The notes below the pieces were generated by a model. That model saw only the letters and a program-made list of their open reading frames with translations. It was not told the DNA's origin and did no database searches. From a virus, in the IMG/VR virus record IMGVR_UViG_3300046524_000034, positions 1 to 48,751 of that record: a DNA stretch of 48,751 bases. One strand, written 5' to 3'. Position numbers and translations under genes: made by a program. Each line of letters starts with the position of its first letter. The first letter of the stretch is position 1. Of the stretch, positions 1 to 7,486 are shown piece after piece.

Positions 1-1051
1 GTTCTTGCCGGATGAACCGGCGCCAGGCGGACACAGCCGCCTTGCCGGAGAGGCCGCGCGTGACCTTGGGCCACAGCTCCTCGTACCGGCGATTCAGCTC
101 GTACGTAGCCGAGCCGTTGTACTGCTCGCGCGAGAACACAGGCTCGGCGTAGCAGTGGCAGTTGTCGTGGTACTTGTCGCCGTCCGCGTACTCCGCGGAG
201 TTCTGCGACCGGTAGACCGGACCACGAGAGATGAGCATCGCGCACCACCCGCAAGGGGTGCCGGTACGCGAGAGTCTGATGTAGCCGAGGGTTCGGCGGT
301 CACGCTGCATGTGGTTCCACACCGTCGAGCGGGCACCGTTCAGGGCGACACGCTCAGCGGCTGCGGCCTGTCGTGCGCCGGCCTGCTCGTGAGCTTCCCC
401 GCGGAGCTGGTCGACATCGTCAGCGCTCCTGGCGCCGTCGATCGCGTCGACCTTCTTCTGGAGGTTGCTGGAGCCCAGCGCTTCGAGGACCAGGCGCAGC
501 TCCTGCTCGGCCTCGCGCTCGATCCGTTCCTCGGCCTCCCGCAGGCCCGCGATCTCCTCGACCAGGATGCGGTCGAGCTCGTCTTCGCGGTCCTTGTCGG
601 GGTCGGCCTGGGCCTCCTCGTCAGCTTCCCCAGCTTGGCCGGTCGCGGCCGACGAGGAGGAGTCCGAGGTGCTGGCCGGCGCATCGCTTGATCGCCCCTC
701 CTGGGGGCTGTCAGCGCTTCCGGTCAGCTCGGCGAACTCGCGCCGAAGTACGTCGAGAGTGATGTACGTCGGCTCGGGGTGGTACGGATCGGCCACGGTC
801 GTCCCGGTCCGCAGTGCGCGGGCCAGGCGGTAGTAGGCACGGGCCAGGTCTCGGCTCTGTCGGCGCCGGCTCATCACCAGCGTGATGGCGCGGCGCAGCC
901 ACGATGTGGCGGTGGACGCCCGGCTCGTGACCGGGACGTCCTTCCACAGGTTCAGCGCGTCCGCGACGGTGCCGGCACCGATCTCGGTGAGCGCCGTCTG
1001 GAACGCGATGGCAGCGCGGTCAGCCTCAGCCGCTCGGGCTGGACTGCTCAC
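1..1051 (-). CDS. MuF-like minor head protein (3' end outside window)
   Basis: Probable minor head protein of the Mu F / SPP1 gp7 class, which associates with the portal during capsid assembly. The frame reads leftward from a GTG at 1051 and stays open to the window edge, about 350 codons, so the C-terminus is missing. The GTG overlaps the portal stop by four bases (GTGA), indicating translational coupling. Residues 1-110 are helical. Residues 115-160 are a Ser/Ala/Asp/Glu-rich linker, followed by a charged coiled-coil stretch. Cys267, Cys270, His295, Cys298 and Cys300 form the TPCGWC...DNCHC pattern typical of MuF C-terminal domains. Position directly after the portal supports the call. Whether a protease or toxin domain follows cannot be seen. 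Confidence 0.8.
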   Translation of the reverse strand, partial: MSSPARAAEADRAAIAFQTALTEIGAGTVADALNLWKDVPVTSRASTATSWLRRAITLVMSRRRQSRDLARAYYRLARALRTGTTVADPYHPEPTYITLDVLRREFAELTGSADSPQEGRSSDAPASTSDSSSSAATGQAGEADEEAQADPDKDREDELDRILVEEIAGLREAEERIEREAEQELRLVLEALGSSNLQKKVDAIDGARSADDVDQLRGEAHEQAGARQAAAAERVALNGARSTVWNHMQRDRRTLGYIRLSRTGTPCGWCAMLISRGPVYRSQNSAEYADGDKYHDNCHCYAEPVFSREQYNGSATYELNRRYEELWPKVTRGLSGKAAVSAWRRFIRQE

Positions 1052-2523
1052 GCGGCGACCACCCCACCGTCAGGTGAGGCCGGCACCACGTCGGGGGTTG
1101 CTCGCGTCAGCGCCGAAGCGAGCTGGCCAACGGAGTCGTCCTCCTCGGCCATCTGCTCCCAGTCCTCGTACTCGGTCTGGGTCACACCGGGCACTCGCTT
1201 CCACAGCCCGCGCTTGGGGATGCCGAGCTGGTCGGCCAGCTTGCCGAGAGCGTCAGCCGCCTGGGCCAGCGAGCGGGACTCCATGTCGCGCCACTGGACC
1301 TCGCCAGCGAAGTCGTCCTGCGCGGCGGTGTCGCCGTCCATCTCGGCGGCGATCCGGAAGACCCGCTCCCAGGACTCTCCGAAGAGGGACTGGAACTCGG
1401 TGATCTTCCGCGCGAGCGCGGTCTCTGCGGCGAGCAGGGCCTCGGCGGACAGGTTGGCGATCTGACCCAGCATGTGGTGCGGCGGGGTCTGGCTGATCGC
1501 GGCCCAGTGCCGGATGCTCATGTCCACCGACTCGATCAGCGGAGCGATCGGGCCGGCCGGCAGGCTGCCGAACTTGACGTCCGGGTCCTCCGCGAAGAGG
1601 AAGCGCCTGGCGTTGTGGTTGATCGTGGCCGGGACCGGGTTGCCGGCACCGTCGAGCTTGGGCCGGCTGTCGACTGCGAGCGCGGCGTCGGTGGTGACGT
1701 TGCCGTCCTCGTCGACGAGCTCCATCTGCATGGGCGGAGCCATGCCGGTCGCGTACCGCACCTCGTGGGAGGTGTAGGTCTGCGCGACCAGGAGGTCGAA
1801 GATGGTCTGGTTGATGCGGTTCTGGAGCGGGATCATCGGCTCGACGACGCCCATCGTGCGGCCTTCGAGGTCGACCGACGCAGCGAAGCGGGTGACCGGG
1901 CACTCGCTCGCGCCGTGCAGCTTCCGGCCGCCGACACGAACCGAGTCGAGGTCGCTGAACGACTTGAACGTCACCGCGTACTCGTACTTGGCGTCGAACA
2001 TCCGGGCCTTGCCGGGGCTCTCGCCCTTCGGCTTGGCCGTCACGGTCAGCGCGGCGTACGCCTCGTCGTCGTTCGCGGGGTCCTCGTACAGAGCCGCGGT
2101 CCGCTTGGCGGACAGACCCTTCGAGATGACGCCCTTCTTGGTCTTCTCCGTCAGCACGAAGGAGTGACCGAAGCCGAGAGCACCGCGGTAGATCGCGGCC
2201 TGGCGGGCGTCCATGCGAGAACGCTGCCAGTGGGCCCACTGCCCGCTCGTCGAGGACGAGACGACAGGAAGACCCGAGGTCGCCTTGCCGGGCCGGTAGC
2301 CGTCCACGTACAGGGCCTGGGCCGGCGTGCCGATCAGGAGCGGCATCCAGTTGGAGACGGCACGCTTGGCGAGCAGCTTGTACTCGTCGTCCGCCTGGGG
2401 CGGCATGTACGGGTCGTCGTGCCGGCCCCGGATGAAGTTGTCGATCCGGTGGAGCCGGCCCTCGTCGCGATCGAGGATGGCGAGGAGTTCCTTCGCCAGG
2501 GATGCTGGGCTGGTGTCGGCCAT
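1048..2523 (-). CDS. Portal protein
   Basis: Encodes a 491-residue protein of the size and character of siphovirus portal proteins (SPP1 gp6-like), the dodecameric ring through which DNA enters the capsid. It begins with a short helical segment, then a basic segment around HDDPYMPP, and a long mixed region with the pattern PMIPLQNRINQTIFDLL near the middle, typical of the portal wing and stem. It lies immediately downstream of the large terminase and overlaps the MuF-like gene by four bases, the canonical head-gene order. The ATG at 2523 follows a purine-rich ribosome site. The 33-base gap before it carries a copy of the 13-base dispersed operator. The family is inferred from length, order and general sequence character. 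Confidence 0.9.
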   Translation of the reverse strand: MADTSPASLAKELLAILDRDEGRLHRIDNFIRGRHDDPYMPPQADDEYKLLAKRAVSNWMPLLIGTPAQALYVDGYRPGKATSGLPVVSSSTSGQWAHWQRSRMDARQAAIYRGALGFGHSFVLTEKTKKGVISKGLSAKRTAALYEDPANDDEAYAALTVTAKPKGESPGKARMFDAKYEYAVTFKSFSDLDSVRVGGRKLHGASECPVTRFAASVDLEGRTMGVVEPMIPLQNRINQTIFDLLVAQTYTSHEVRYATGMAPPMQMELVDEDGNVTTDAALAVDSRPKLDGAGNPVPATINHNARRFLFAEDPDVKFGSLPAGPIAPLIESVDMSIRHWAAISQTPPHHMLGQIANLSAEALLAAETALARKITEFQSLFGESWERVFRIAAEMDGDTAAQDDFAGEVQWRDMESRSLAQAADALGKLADQLGIPKRGLWKRVPGVTQTEYEDWEQMAEEDDSVGQLASALTRATPDVVPASPDGGVVAA

Positions 2524-2540
2524 GCCTCACCACCTTTCAG

Positions 2541-2553
2541 TCACACTTGCACA
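2541..2553 (-). promoter_or_regulatory. Stoperator-like 13-bp site
   Basis: Exact match to the window's dispersed consensus, TGTGCAAGTGTGA on the minus strand. It lies in the gap between terminase and portal genes and points in the direction of transcription. Confidence 0.6.
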
Positions 2554-2556
2554 GGG

Positions 2557-4206
2557 TCAGAGGAAGTAGCCACGGCCCGAGCGCTTACGGACCTTCTTGC
2601 CGCGCGTACGCAGCTCGTAGAGCGCCTCGTGCGCGAGCATCAAGGCGGCGTAGGCGTCGATCTTGCGGGGGGAGTCCTTGGACTCCTTGCCGAAGGAGAT
2701 GCCGTAGTTGTTCGTCCGGCGCCGGGCGTTGAGGACGTGCCGGCGCAGCGTCAGGTCACCGTCGTGCGCGAGCTTCGCGTCGAAGATCGAGCGCATCAGG
2801 CGCTCGTGCGCCATCGTCACGCCCTTCTGCGAACCACGCATGTCCCAGCCGATCGCGTCCTTGCCCGAAGGCGAGGACACCGCGAGGCCGGCGCCGTAGG
2901 TCTCCGACCAGTCAGCGATGTACGACTCCCACAGGGCAACGTCGGCGAAGAACGCCCGGACGTCGAAGAGGCGGAACGCCTCGTGCACCTCGGAGTCGAC
3001 GTCAGCGCGGGGGACTGTCCAGTCCTCGCCCTTCGGCCCGTCCGGCTTCTCCCAGACGCCGAGCACGAAGGCGCACATGTCCCGAACGCGCAGCGCGATC
3101 AGCGCTGTTGCGTCCGAGCTCTTGCCACCGTCGAACCCGAGGACGATCTCGTCGCCAGGCTTCAGCATCTTGGAGTCGTCGACCAGGCCGTCCCACTCGG
3201 CCGGCCCGTAGATCGCGTCCTCTTCGGCCACGATCTGGTTGAGCCACATACGGCGCGAGCGTGAGGGCGCGATCGTCGCGTCCATCACCGACTGGATGAT
3301 CGAGTCGACGTTCAGCCAGACCGCGTCACCGCGGATCTTCGGAATGACGATGCGCAGCGCAACCGCGGTGAGCGGCGTCTTGGGGTGCGCCTCGATCGAG
3401 TCGTACATGAACCCGATGTCGGCCATGCGGCCTTCGAGGATCTTGTTGAACGACTCGCGCATCCGCTCGGCGACAGAGTCCTCGCCGGGCAGGTAAGCGT
3501 TGGTGATCGCCAGGTAACGACTGTCCTGCTTGGTCGCGTTACCGTCGATCGTCTCGTACATCTTGTGGCCGTTGTTCCCGCTCACCCAGTGATGGGTCTC
3601 GTTGAGCAGGGTGAAGGTCGTTCGCTTGCCTTCGAGCGCACGGTACGAGGAAGTCACTGCCTCAAGGCGGGCCTTGCCACCGTTGGCGCGGATGAGGACC
3701 GCGCCGTCCTTGACGTTGTACTTCGCCTTGAAGTGATCCGTCATGAGCGACGGGATCAGCGCCATCGTGTTCGTCGTCTGCGACTGGTTCACCGCGGTCA
3801 CCTGCACCCACGCACGCGGGTGAGGGACGCCTACCGGCTCGCTGGCCTCATCCCAGTGGGAGAAGCGCGACGGCCCAACGAGCTCGACGAGACACAGCAC
3901 CGCGAGCAGGGGGTCCTTGCCCCAGCCCTTCATGCGCTGGAGGACGCCCTTGCGGTTGATGAACCGGCCCCGCTCGTCAACGGCGTACCAGTGCAGCACG
4001 AACCGGAGCTGCTCCCTGGTGAACTTCCAGGGGCCGCCGTTCTCCGCTTGCAGGTACTCCGCTGCCCAGCCGGCGATCTGCCAGCCCAGGGTGCGCTTGG
4101 GGAGGACCCAGGCACCCAGGCTGTCCTTCTGCCAGGTCGGGCCGAGGAACGTAGGGGGAAGCTGTTCGATCTCTTCGGCTGTGAGCTCAGCCTGCTTCGG
4201 AGCCAA
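2557..4206 (-). CDS. terL: Terminase large subunit
   Basis: DNA-packaging ATPase and nuclease, 549 residues, the usual TerL length. A basic P-loop-like segment RMKGWGKDPL lies at about residues 91-100. A Walker B motif with catalytic Glu, LLNETHHW, is at about 200-207. The C-terminal RNase H-fold nuclease starts with the aspartate motif GFDGGKSSDATAL near residue 357 and ends with an Asp-containing motif KIDAYAALMLAH near 520. It follows the small terminase with an 11-base gap and precedes the portal, the standard packaging order. The C-terminus is strongly basic. I see no interruption or frameshift. Confidence 0.95.
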   Translation of the reverse strand: MAPKQAELTAEEIEQLPPTFLGPTWQKDSLGAWVLPKRTLGWQIAGWAAEYLQAENGGPWKFTREQLRFVLHWYAVDERGRFINRKGVLQRMKGWGKDPLLAVLCLVELVGPSRFSHWDEASEPVGVPHPRAWVQVTAVNQSQTTNTMALIPSLMTDHFKAKYNVKDGAVLIRANGGKARLEAVTSSYRALEGKRTTFTLLNETHHWVSGNNGHKMYETIDGNATKQDSRYLAITNAYLPGEDSVAERMRESFNKILEGRMADIGFMYDSIEAHPKTPLTAVALRIVIPKIRGDAVWLNVDSIIQSVMDATIAPSRSRRMWLNQIVAEEDAIYGPAEWDGLVDDSKMLKPGDEIVLGFDGGKSSDATALIALRVRDMCAFVLGVWEKPDGPKGEDWTVPRADVDSEVHEAFRLFDVRAFFADVALWESYIADWSETYGAGLAVSSPSGKDAIGWDMRGSQKGVTMAHERLMRSIFDAKLAHDGDLTLRRHVLNARRRTNNYGISFGKESKDSPRKIDAYAALMLAHEALYELRTRGKKVRKRSGRGYFL

Positions 4207-4217
4207 GGCTTACCTCC

Positions 4218-4652
4218 TCAGTCGGAGAGCCCGAGCTCCTGTCGGTAGTCGGCGATGGCGAGGACGGAGGCCGGCGTGGTCTCCTCCTCGGGCTCTTGCA
4301 GTTCGATGCGCACGCGGCGCCGGTCTCCCTCGGTCACCAGGAGGTTGCCGAGGGCGGAGTACAGGGTCTGCGCCATCTGCGCGGACCGCTTGCCCGACTT
4401 CTTGTAGTGGGACAGGTCGTCGCACAGCGCATACGCCAGGGCCCAGTCGGAGTTCTGGTAGAAGTCCGACTGCCCGGAAGTCTTCAGGGAGTCGTAGAGC
4501 TTCTTCGCGATCGGATGCCACTCGGCATCAGCGCGAGGAACGGTGACCTTGCGCATCTGACCGCGCTTGGTCTCCTGCTCCTCGGTGCCCTTACGCGACC
4601 GGGGGCGCGCGAGGTCTGATTCACGATTCGGTACGGGGCCGCGAGCGCCCAC
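4218..4652 (-). CDS. terS: Terminase small subunit
   Basis: Encodes a 144-residue protein directly upstream of the large terminase, the place and size expected for the DNA-recognition subunit of the packaging motor. The N-terminus (MGARGPVPNR) and the basic stretch after it resemble the GxRGPxP start common to actinophage small terminases. A helical central region (about residues 45-105) would form the oligomerisation core and the acidic tail resembles the portion that contacts TerL. The ATG at 4652 has GGAGG upstream. The assignment rests on order plus the N-terminal signature, because small terminases diverge quickly. Confidence 0.85.
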   Translation of the reverse strand: MGARGPVPNRESDLARPRSRKGTEEQETKRGQMRKVTVPRADAEWHPIAKKLYDSLKTSGQSDFYQNSDWALAYALCDDLSHYKKSGKRSAQMAQTLYSALGNLLVTEGDRRRVRIELQEPEEETTPASVLAIADYRQELGLSD

Positions 4653-4665
4653 CGGTCACCTCCTT

Positions 4666-4926
4666 TCATCGGAGGACGCTGAGCGCGTCCTTCAGTGAAT
4701 CTCCGAGGAGGGCCCCAGTGAAGCGGCTGATCTCCTCGCCATACCGTTCGATCACGACGGTCGGTGTACTCGACACGTCGTAGGAGCCGGCCTTGTCCAG
4801 GCCGGAGGGAATGCTGATGTCGACCACCTCTACCTCGACCCCGAGCTCCGCCAGCTCCTGCTTCAGCAGGGGACCGAAAGAGCGGCAGGGCCGGCAGTGC
4901 GGAGAGGTGAAGTAGAGGACGCTCAC
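4666..4926 (-). CDS. Thioredoxin-fold protein (glutaredoxin/NrdH-like)
   Basis: Encodes an 86-residue thioredoxin-fold protein. The first strand VSVLYFTSPHC leads into a CRPC dithiol motif at about residues 11-14, and the cis-proline motif SSTPTVVI follows at about 54-61, both diagnostic. It could supply reducing electrons to the phage class II ribonucleotide reductase at 21.5-23.6 kb, although the two genes are far apart, or act in capsid or lysis redox steps. The GTG start at 4926 overlaps the stop of the upstream membrane-protein gene (GTGA), so the two are co-translated. A longer frame extending to 5187 exists, but its first half is the out-of-frame image of that upstream gene. Confidence 0.8.
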   Translation of the reverse strand: MSVLYFTSPHCRPCRSFGPLLKQELAELGVEVEVVDISIPSGLDKAGSYDVSSTPTVVIERYGEEISRFTGALLGDSLKDALSVLR

Positions 4927-5168
4927 ACCAGGCCGCCGGTCATGAAGTGCACGACGAGCCAGGCGAGGAACGCCAGGAGGGTGAAGCGGCGAAGCCGGAG
5001 CAGGCCGGAAGGCTGGCCCTTCGGGTACTCGACATCGCGCCGCGTACCGAAGATCCGCCAGACCTGCTCGGAGAGCGTGTCTCCGGGCTGCTTTCGCTTG
5101 AGGGCGATGCCCTCGATCACGACGAAGGCGCCAGCCCATGCGGCCCACGCGATCTCGAATCCGGTCAC
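4923..5168 (-). CDS. Small membrane protein
   Basis: Encodes 81 residues with two hydrophobic segments: residues 5-22 (IAWAAWAGAFVVIEGIAL) and about 60-80 (LLAFLAWLVVHFMTGGLV). A basic loop between them contains KRKQPGD and RRDVEYP. This topology fits a two-pass inner-membrane protein. It starts at ATG 5168 with a GGAGGTGATC ribosome site and overlaps the downstream thioredoxin-like gene by four bases, so the pair may act together at the membrane. I do not recognise a named family. A superinfection-exclusion or accessory lysis role is possible but unsupported. Confidence 0.7.
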   Translation of the reverse strand: MTGFEIAWAAWAGAFVVIEGIALKRKQPGDTLSEQVWRIFGTRRDVEYPKGQPSGLLRLRRFTLLAFLAWLVVHFMTGGLV

Positions 5169-5263
5169 CGATCACCTCCAAGTTCATCGGGCGTTACGAC
5201 GCGCGGCCCGGTATGCGCGGCTGGGCGAGTTGGTTGTGTCAGTGGTGCCAGCATCACTGCCAG

Positions 5264-5336
5264 TGGGCCGGGCAGGACTCGAACCTGCGACCTGCGGGAT
5301 TTCACTCCGCCGCTCTTCCAACTGAGCTACCGGCCC
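5264..5336 (-). tRNA. tRNA-Phe (GAA)
   Basis: A complete cloverleaf can be drawn on the minus strand. The seven-pair acceptor stem GGGCCGG/CCGGCCC is perfect, and the D stem GCTC/GAGC and T stem GCAGG/CCTGC with TTCGAGT loop are intact. The anticodon loop GTGAAAT places GAA at positions 34-36 (5303-5301). The last anticodon-stem pair is A-C rather than Watson-Crick. The CCA end is not encoded. It lies between the membrane-protein gene and the HNH gene, so it is probably carried on the leftward late transcript. Confidence 0.85.
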
Positions 5337-5341
5337 TCTCG

Positions 5342-5367
5342 GGCCCCTGGTGGTTGGCCAGGGGGCC
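5342..5367. repeat. Hairpin between tRNA and HNH gene
   Basis: GGCCCCTGG and CCAGGGGGCC form an inverted repeat with a short loop just upstream of the tRNA 5' end. It could be a processing or weak termination structure. There is no U-tract on either side. Confidence 0.4.
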
Positions 5368-5439
5368 GGCGCCTCGCCCGAGGAGAGGAGGACTCGGGGG
5401 CGCTCACGCTCGACAGGCGGGGAGTCCTGGAGCGCGGTC

Positions 5440-5772
5440 TTACAGGAGGCCGGGGTGCCGCTCGGTGCGTCGGAACTTCTTCTCGATCGCACGCCGCTTG
5501 GCGCGTTGCGCCGCAGCACCCTCAGCTCCACTCTTCTTCCGGTGATGCCACGTGCACAGGGAACGTAGGTTCCCCATGCTGTGATCGTCGCCCGGCTTGA
5601 TGTGGTCCACGTCGGTCGCAACCTCGTCGCAGCGTGCACCCGCTTGGTCCAGCGCGGTGCACCGCCCTGCGTCTCGGCGCAGAACCCGTAGCCGGATCGT
5701 GGGCCAGTCGGCCGGCAGGCGCGAGCGCCTGTCCGACCCTTCCCAGTTCGGCAACGTGATCACCCCCGACAC
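5440..5772 (-). CDS. HNH endonuclease (packaging-associated)
   Basis: Encodes 110 residues with a complete HNH core: a Cys pair at RCTALDQAGARC (about 38-49), DVDHIKPGDDHSMGNLRSLC (about 54-73) with the catalytic His, and the terminal WHHRKKSGAEG. Small free-standing HNH proteins encoded next to terminases assist TerL nicking at cos in several phages, and this gene is the first of the leftward packaging cluster. The start ATG at 5772 is the first plausible one. The tail is strongly basic. Confidence 0.9.
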   Translation of the reverse strand: MSGVITLPNWEGSDRRSRLPADWPTIRLRVLRRDAGRCTALDQAGARCDEVATDVDHIKPGDDHSMGNLRSLCTWHHRKKSGAEGAAAQRAKRRAIEKKFRRTERHPGLL

Positions 5773-6193
5773 GGAACGTTGAGCCCTCGGTGACGTCCTA
5801 CCTGAAGAGGTAGCTGCTCGAAGCTGTCAACCCGAGGGAGTCAGTAAGCAGTAAGTAGTAAGGAGCTTCGGTCAGCGAGGCCCGCCAGGGCCTCAAGCCT
5901 TCTACCTCGTCCTTCGTACTTACCCTTGTACTTACTGATACGGAGCTCGACCCACCTCAGTCCGGATGCTTTCGGCGTGACCGTGGTCACACTTACACAT
6001 AGCCTTCGAGGCTTCAGGCTGGGCCGCCTGGCGGCGGCCACAGAGCCTTGAGCGACGGCGAGGTAGTAGTCAGGGGCGAAGTGGCAGGGGCGCCCGAGGG
6101 CGCCACAGAGCAGAGCTGCCAGCGACCTGGGGGCGCTGCCGCGCCCCGGTAATCCAGTACCGGCTGTCAGTCCTACGGCTTACTGTTGGGCGC
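5773..6193. other. Intergenic control region, possible cos neighbourhood
   Basis: About 420 bases with no convincing gene. It holds a perfect CTACCT-GAAG-AGGTAG hairpin (5798-5813), a leftward TTGACA (5830-5825) that could be a -35 for the HNH-terminase transcript, and clustered AGTAAG/CTTACT elements near 5840-5860 and 5917-5935. A stoperator-like site lies at 5987-5999. In related phages cos lies close to the terminase and HNH genes, so it may be here. No cohesive-end sequence can be identified by eye. Confidence 0.4.
5987..5999 (-). promoter_or_regulatory. Stoperator-like 13-bp site
   Basis: TGTGTAAGTGTGA on the minus strand, one base from the best consensus, pointing toward the leftward packaging and head genes. 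Confidence 0.55.
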
Positions 6194-6379
6194 ATGGACA
6201 ACGACACTGACCTCCGCTTCGCGCTCCAGATGGCTGGTGCCGAGCTGGCCGAGACGCCCCCGCCCTCCGACTCTCCGCTCGGCCGGCTGCGTCTGTTCGC
6301 CGTGGCCAACCCTGGGGTGGAGCTGACCGCGGGGCACGTCCGTGAGGCCCTGGCCGGCACCCTGCGGCGCCCCTCCTGA
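6194..6379 (+). CDS. Small protein of unknown function
   Basis: Encodes 61 residues starting at an ATG six bases after a TTACTGTT box, so the mRNA may be leaderless or nearly so. The protein is acidic at the N-terminus (MDNDTDLRF), has a Pro/Ser turn (ETPPPSDSPLGRL) and an amphipathic C-terminal half (GVELTAGHVREALAGTL). Codon third positions are GC-rich, as in neighbouring real genes. No family is recognised. It is the first rightward gene after the control region and is separated from the early operon by about 1.1 kb of non-coding DNA. Confidence 0.5.
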   Translation: MDNDTDLRFALQMAGAELAETPPPSDSPLGRLRLFAVANPGVELTAGHVREALAGTLRRPS

Positions 6380-6609
6380 TCGACCCTGAAACCGTGGCGC
6401 GATCTTGGCCGGTAAGACGTGGCGGTCAGCGCTCCCGCACCCAGGGGGTCACCCCCCACCCTTCCTCGGGCTGTGCTACCCTCGCGCGCCCCTCACGCTG
6501 CCCGCTCGCGGCTCATCTCCCAGGCCATGCGGGAACGTGCCAGCACGCCCCGGAAAGGCCCGGAGAACGGCTCTCAGAGCCTCCCGAAACAGCCTCTGAC
6601 CTGCACGGC

Positions 6610-6639
6610 TTGACATCAGCGTGCAAGTGGCGCAAAGTT
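6610..6639 (+). promoter_or_regulatory. Candidate rightward promoter with embedded site
   Basis: A consensus TTGACA -35 (6610-6615) is followed 18 bases later by AAAGTT. The spacer carries the stoperator-like sequence at 6620, so repressor binding would block the promoter. Confidence 0.45.
6620..6632 (+). promoter_or_regulatory. Stoperator-like 13-bp site
   Basis: CGTGCAAGTGGCG lies between the -35 and -10 boxes of the candidate promoter at 6610. Confidence 0.45.
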
Positions 6640-6700
6640 CTGTCTGTCGCCACAACGGGACGCACCGCAAGCCGCAAGGCAGGCGAGGCAGACCAGACAG

Positions 6701-6713
6701 CGACACTTGCACA
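6701..6713 (-). promoter_or_regulatory. Stoperator-like site overlapping a -35 box
   Basis: TGTGCAAGTGTCG on the minus strand. Its complement provides the TTGCAC -35 of the rightward promoter at 6707, so this copy is positioned as a true operator. Confidence 0.55.
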
Positions 6714-6735
6714 ACCGAGCGAAAGCCTGTAAGGT
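6707..6735 (+). promoter_or_regulatory. Candidate rightward early promoter
   Basis: TTGCAC (6707-6712), 17-base spacer, TAAGGT (6730-6735): a good actinobacterial vegetative promoter. It is overlapped by the site at 6701. Confidence 0.55.
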
Positions 6736-6855
6736 CTAGCTCAGCAAGGCAGCACAGCAGGTGGGTGAACCGGGATGTCGATGGTCCGGGGAACGGTTAC
6801 CGAGTGGCGAACAGCGGCTCACCTGCACGAATGCCGAGCGAATCAAGCAACACAG

Positions 6856-6868
6856 CGCAACTTGCACA
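6856..6868 (-). promoter_or_regulatory. Stoperator-like site overlapping a -35 box
   Basis: TGTGCAAGTTGCG on the minus strand, again supplying the TTGCAC -35 of a rightward promoter (6862). Confidence 0.55.
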
Positions 6869-6891
6869 ACCCGAAGCGAGTGTGATACTGT
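6862..6891 (+). promoter_or_regulatory. Main rightward early promoter candidate
   Basis: TTGCAC (6862-6867), 16-base spacer and extended -10 TGTGATACT within the repeated 11-base box TGTGATACTGT (6881-6891). The same box recurs at 8898, 11852 and 15120, and on the opposite strand at 28642. It overlaps a stoperator-like site, so it should be repressible in a lysogen. Confidence 0.6.
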
Positions 6892-7298
6892 CGCTTCAGC
6901 GCAAGGCCGAGAGGCCAAGCGCACACAGACTTCAGATCGTGGCCGGGCAGGCTTACACGCCACTCGGCATCAGAGCTCAGCGACCCGAATGGGAAGCGGG
7001 CTGGGAGAGGGCCACCTCCGCAGTTCCCGGCAGCGCATCGGACGGCCATTCGCAAACCTCTTCGGACTGGGTAGCCCTGGTGCGGCGGACCTCACATGTG
7101 AGTGTGGGGGCGTTCGCGGCCAGTGCGAGTTTGGTGAAGCACCCCCTAGGGGTGTGGAACTGTCAGTGAGTGAGCCTCACTGGCAGGCGATACCAGGCAG
7201 ACCACTGGCGCATCAGGGAGGTCAGTTCACCGTCCTCCGGACGGCCTCGGAAACGGGGCCAGGGGGACGGTGGGAGGGCTCAAGACCCTCACGCAGTA

Positions 7299-7318
7299 CC
7301 GGTCCCGCAAGGGACCGG
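7299..7318 (+). repeat. GNRA-capped hairpin in early leader
   Basis: CCGGTCCC and GGGACCGG pair perfectly around a GCAA tetraloop. It is one of several consecutive leader hairpins, another being CCGCTC/GAGCGG at 7359-7380. Confidence 0.6.
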
Positions 7319-7414
7319 GGGAGTGCCACTACGGGCTCCCGCAAAACCCCCTTCGGGACCGCTCGCCAGTACGGGAGCGGGGCCCGTGCTGCAAAAGCCA
7401 AAGGGGGTGCCACG

Positions 7415-7440
7415 TCAACCCGCCCAACCGGGTGGGTTGA
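7415..7440 (+). terminator. Strong hairpin upstream of first early gene
   Basis: TCAACCCGCCC and GGGTGGGTTGA form an 11-pair stem (one G-U) around AACC, 47 bases before the ATG at 7487. There is no U-tract, so it may be an attenuator or mRNA-stabilising hairpin rather than a classical terminator. Confidence 0.5.
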
Positions 7441-7454
7441 CAGCACACAGTGAG

Positions 7455-7467
7455 TGTGCAAGTGTAG
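7455..7467 (+). promoter_or_regulatory. Stoperator-like 13-bp site
   Basis: TGTGCAAGTGTAG just upstream of the ribosome site of the first early gene, pointing with transcription. Confidence 0.55.
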
Positions 7468-7486
7468 CAACGAGACGGAGAGCACG

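Larger units (their letters stand above)
6380..7486 (+). other. Non-coding early leader and promoter region
   Basis: About 1.1 kb in which open frames lack the codon bias of the neighbours and have no good ribosome sites. It contains three rightward promoter-like elements (6610, 6707 and 6862), four stoperator-like sites, and a series of GC-rich hairpins between 7299 and 7440. Transcription from the 6862-6889 promoter would give roughly 600 untranslated bases before the first early gene at 7487. This suggests regulatory or attenuating RNA structure. No tRNA or known riboswitch could be recognised. Confidence 0.5.

Noticed and set aside
4666-5187. A single 173-codon leftward frame
   Set aside because: Its first half is the out-of-frame image of the membrane-protein gene; the thioredoxin-like protein starts at the coupled GTG 4926.
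5841-6041. A 66-codon leftward frame upstream of the HNH gene
   Set aside because: It contains a stoperator-like site, has no ribosome site and shows no recognisable protein pattern; treated as intergenic.
5773-6193. A defined cos site
   Set aside because: The place is right, but no cohesive-end sequence or set of terminase-binding repeats could be identified by eye, so only the region is noted.
6621-7169. A 182-codon rightward open frame in the leader region
   Set aside because: It has no ribosome site, runs through three promoter or operator elements, and lacks the GC-rich third-position bias of real genes here.
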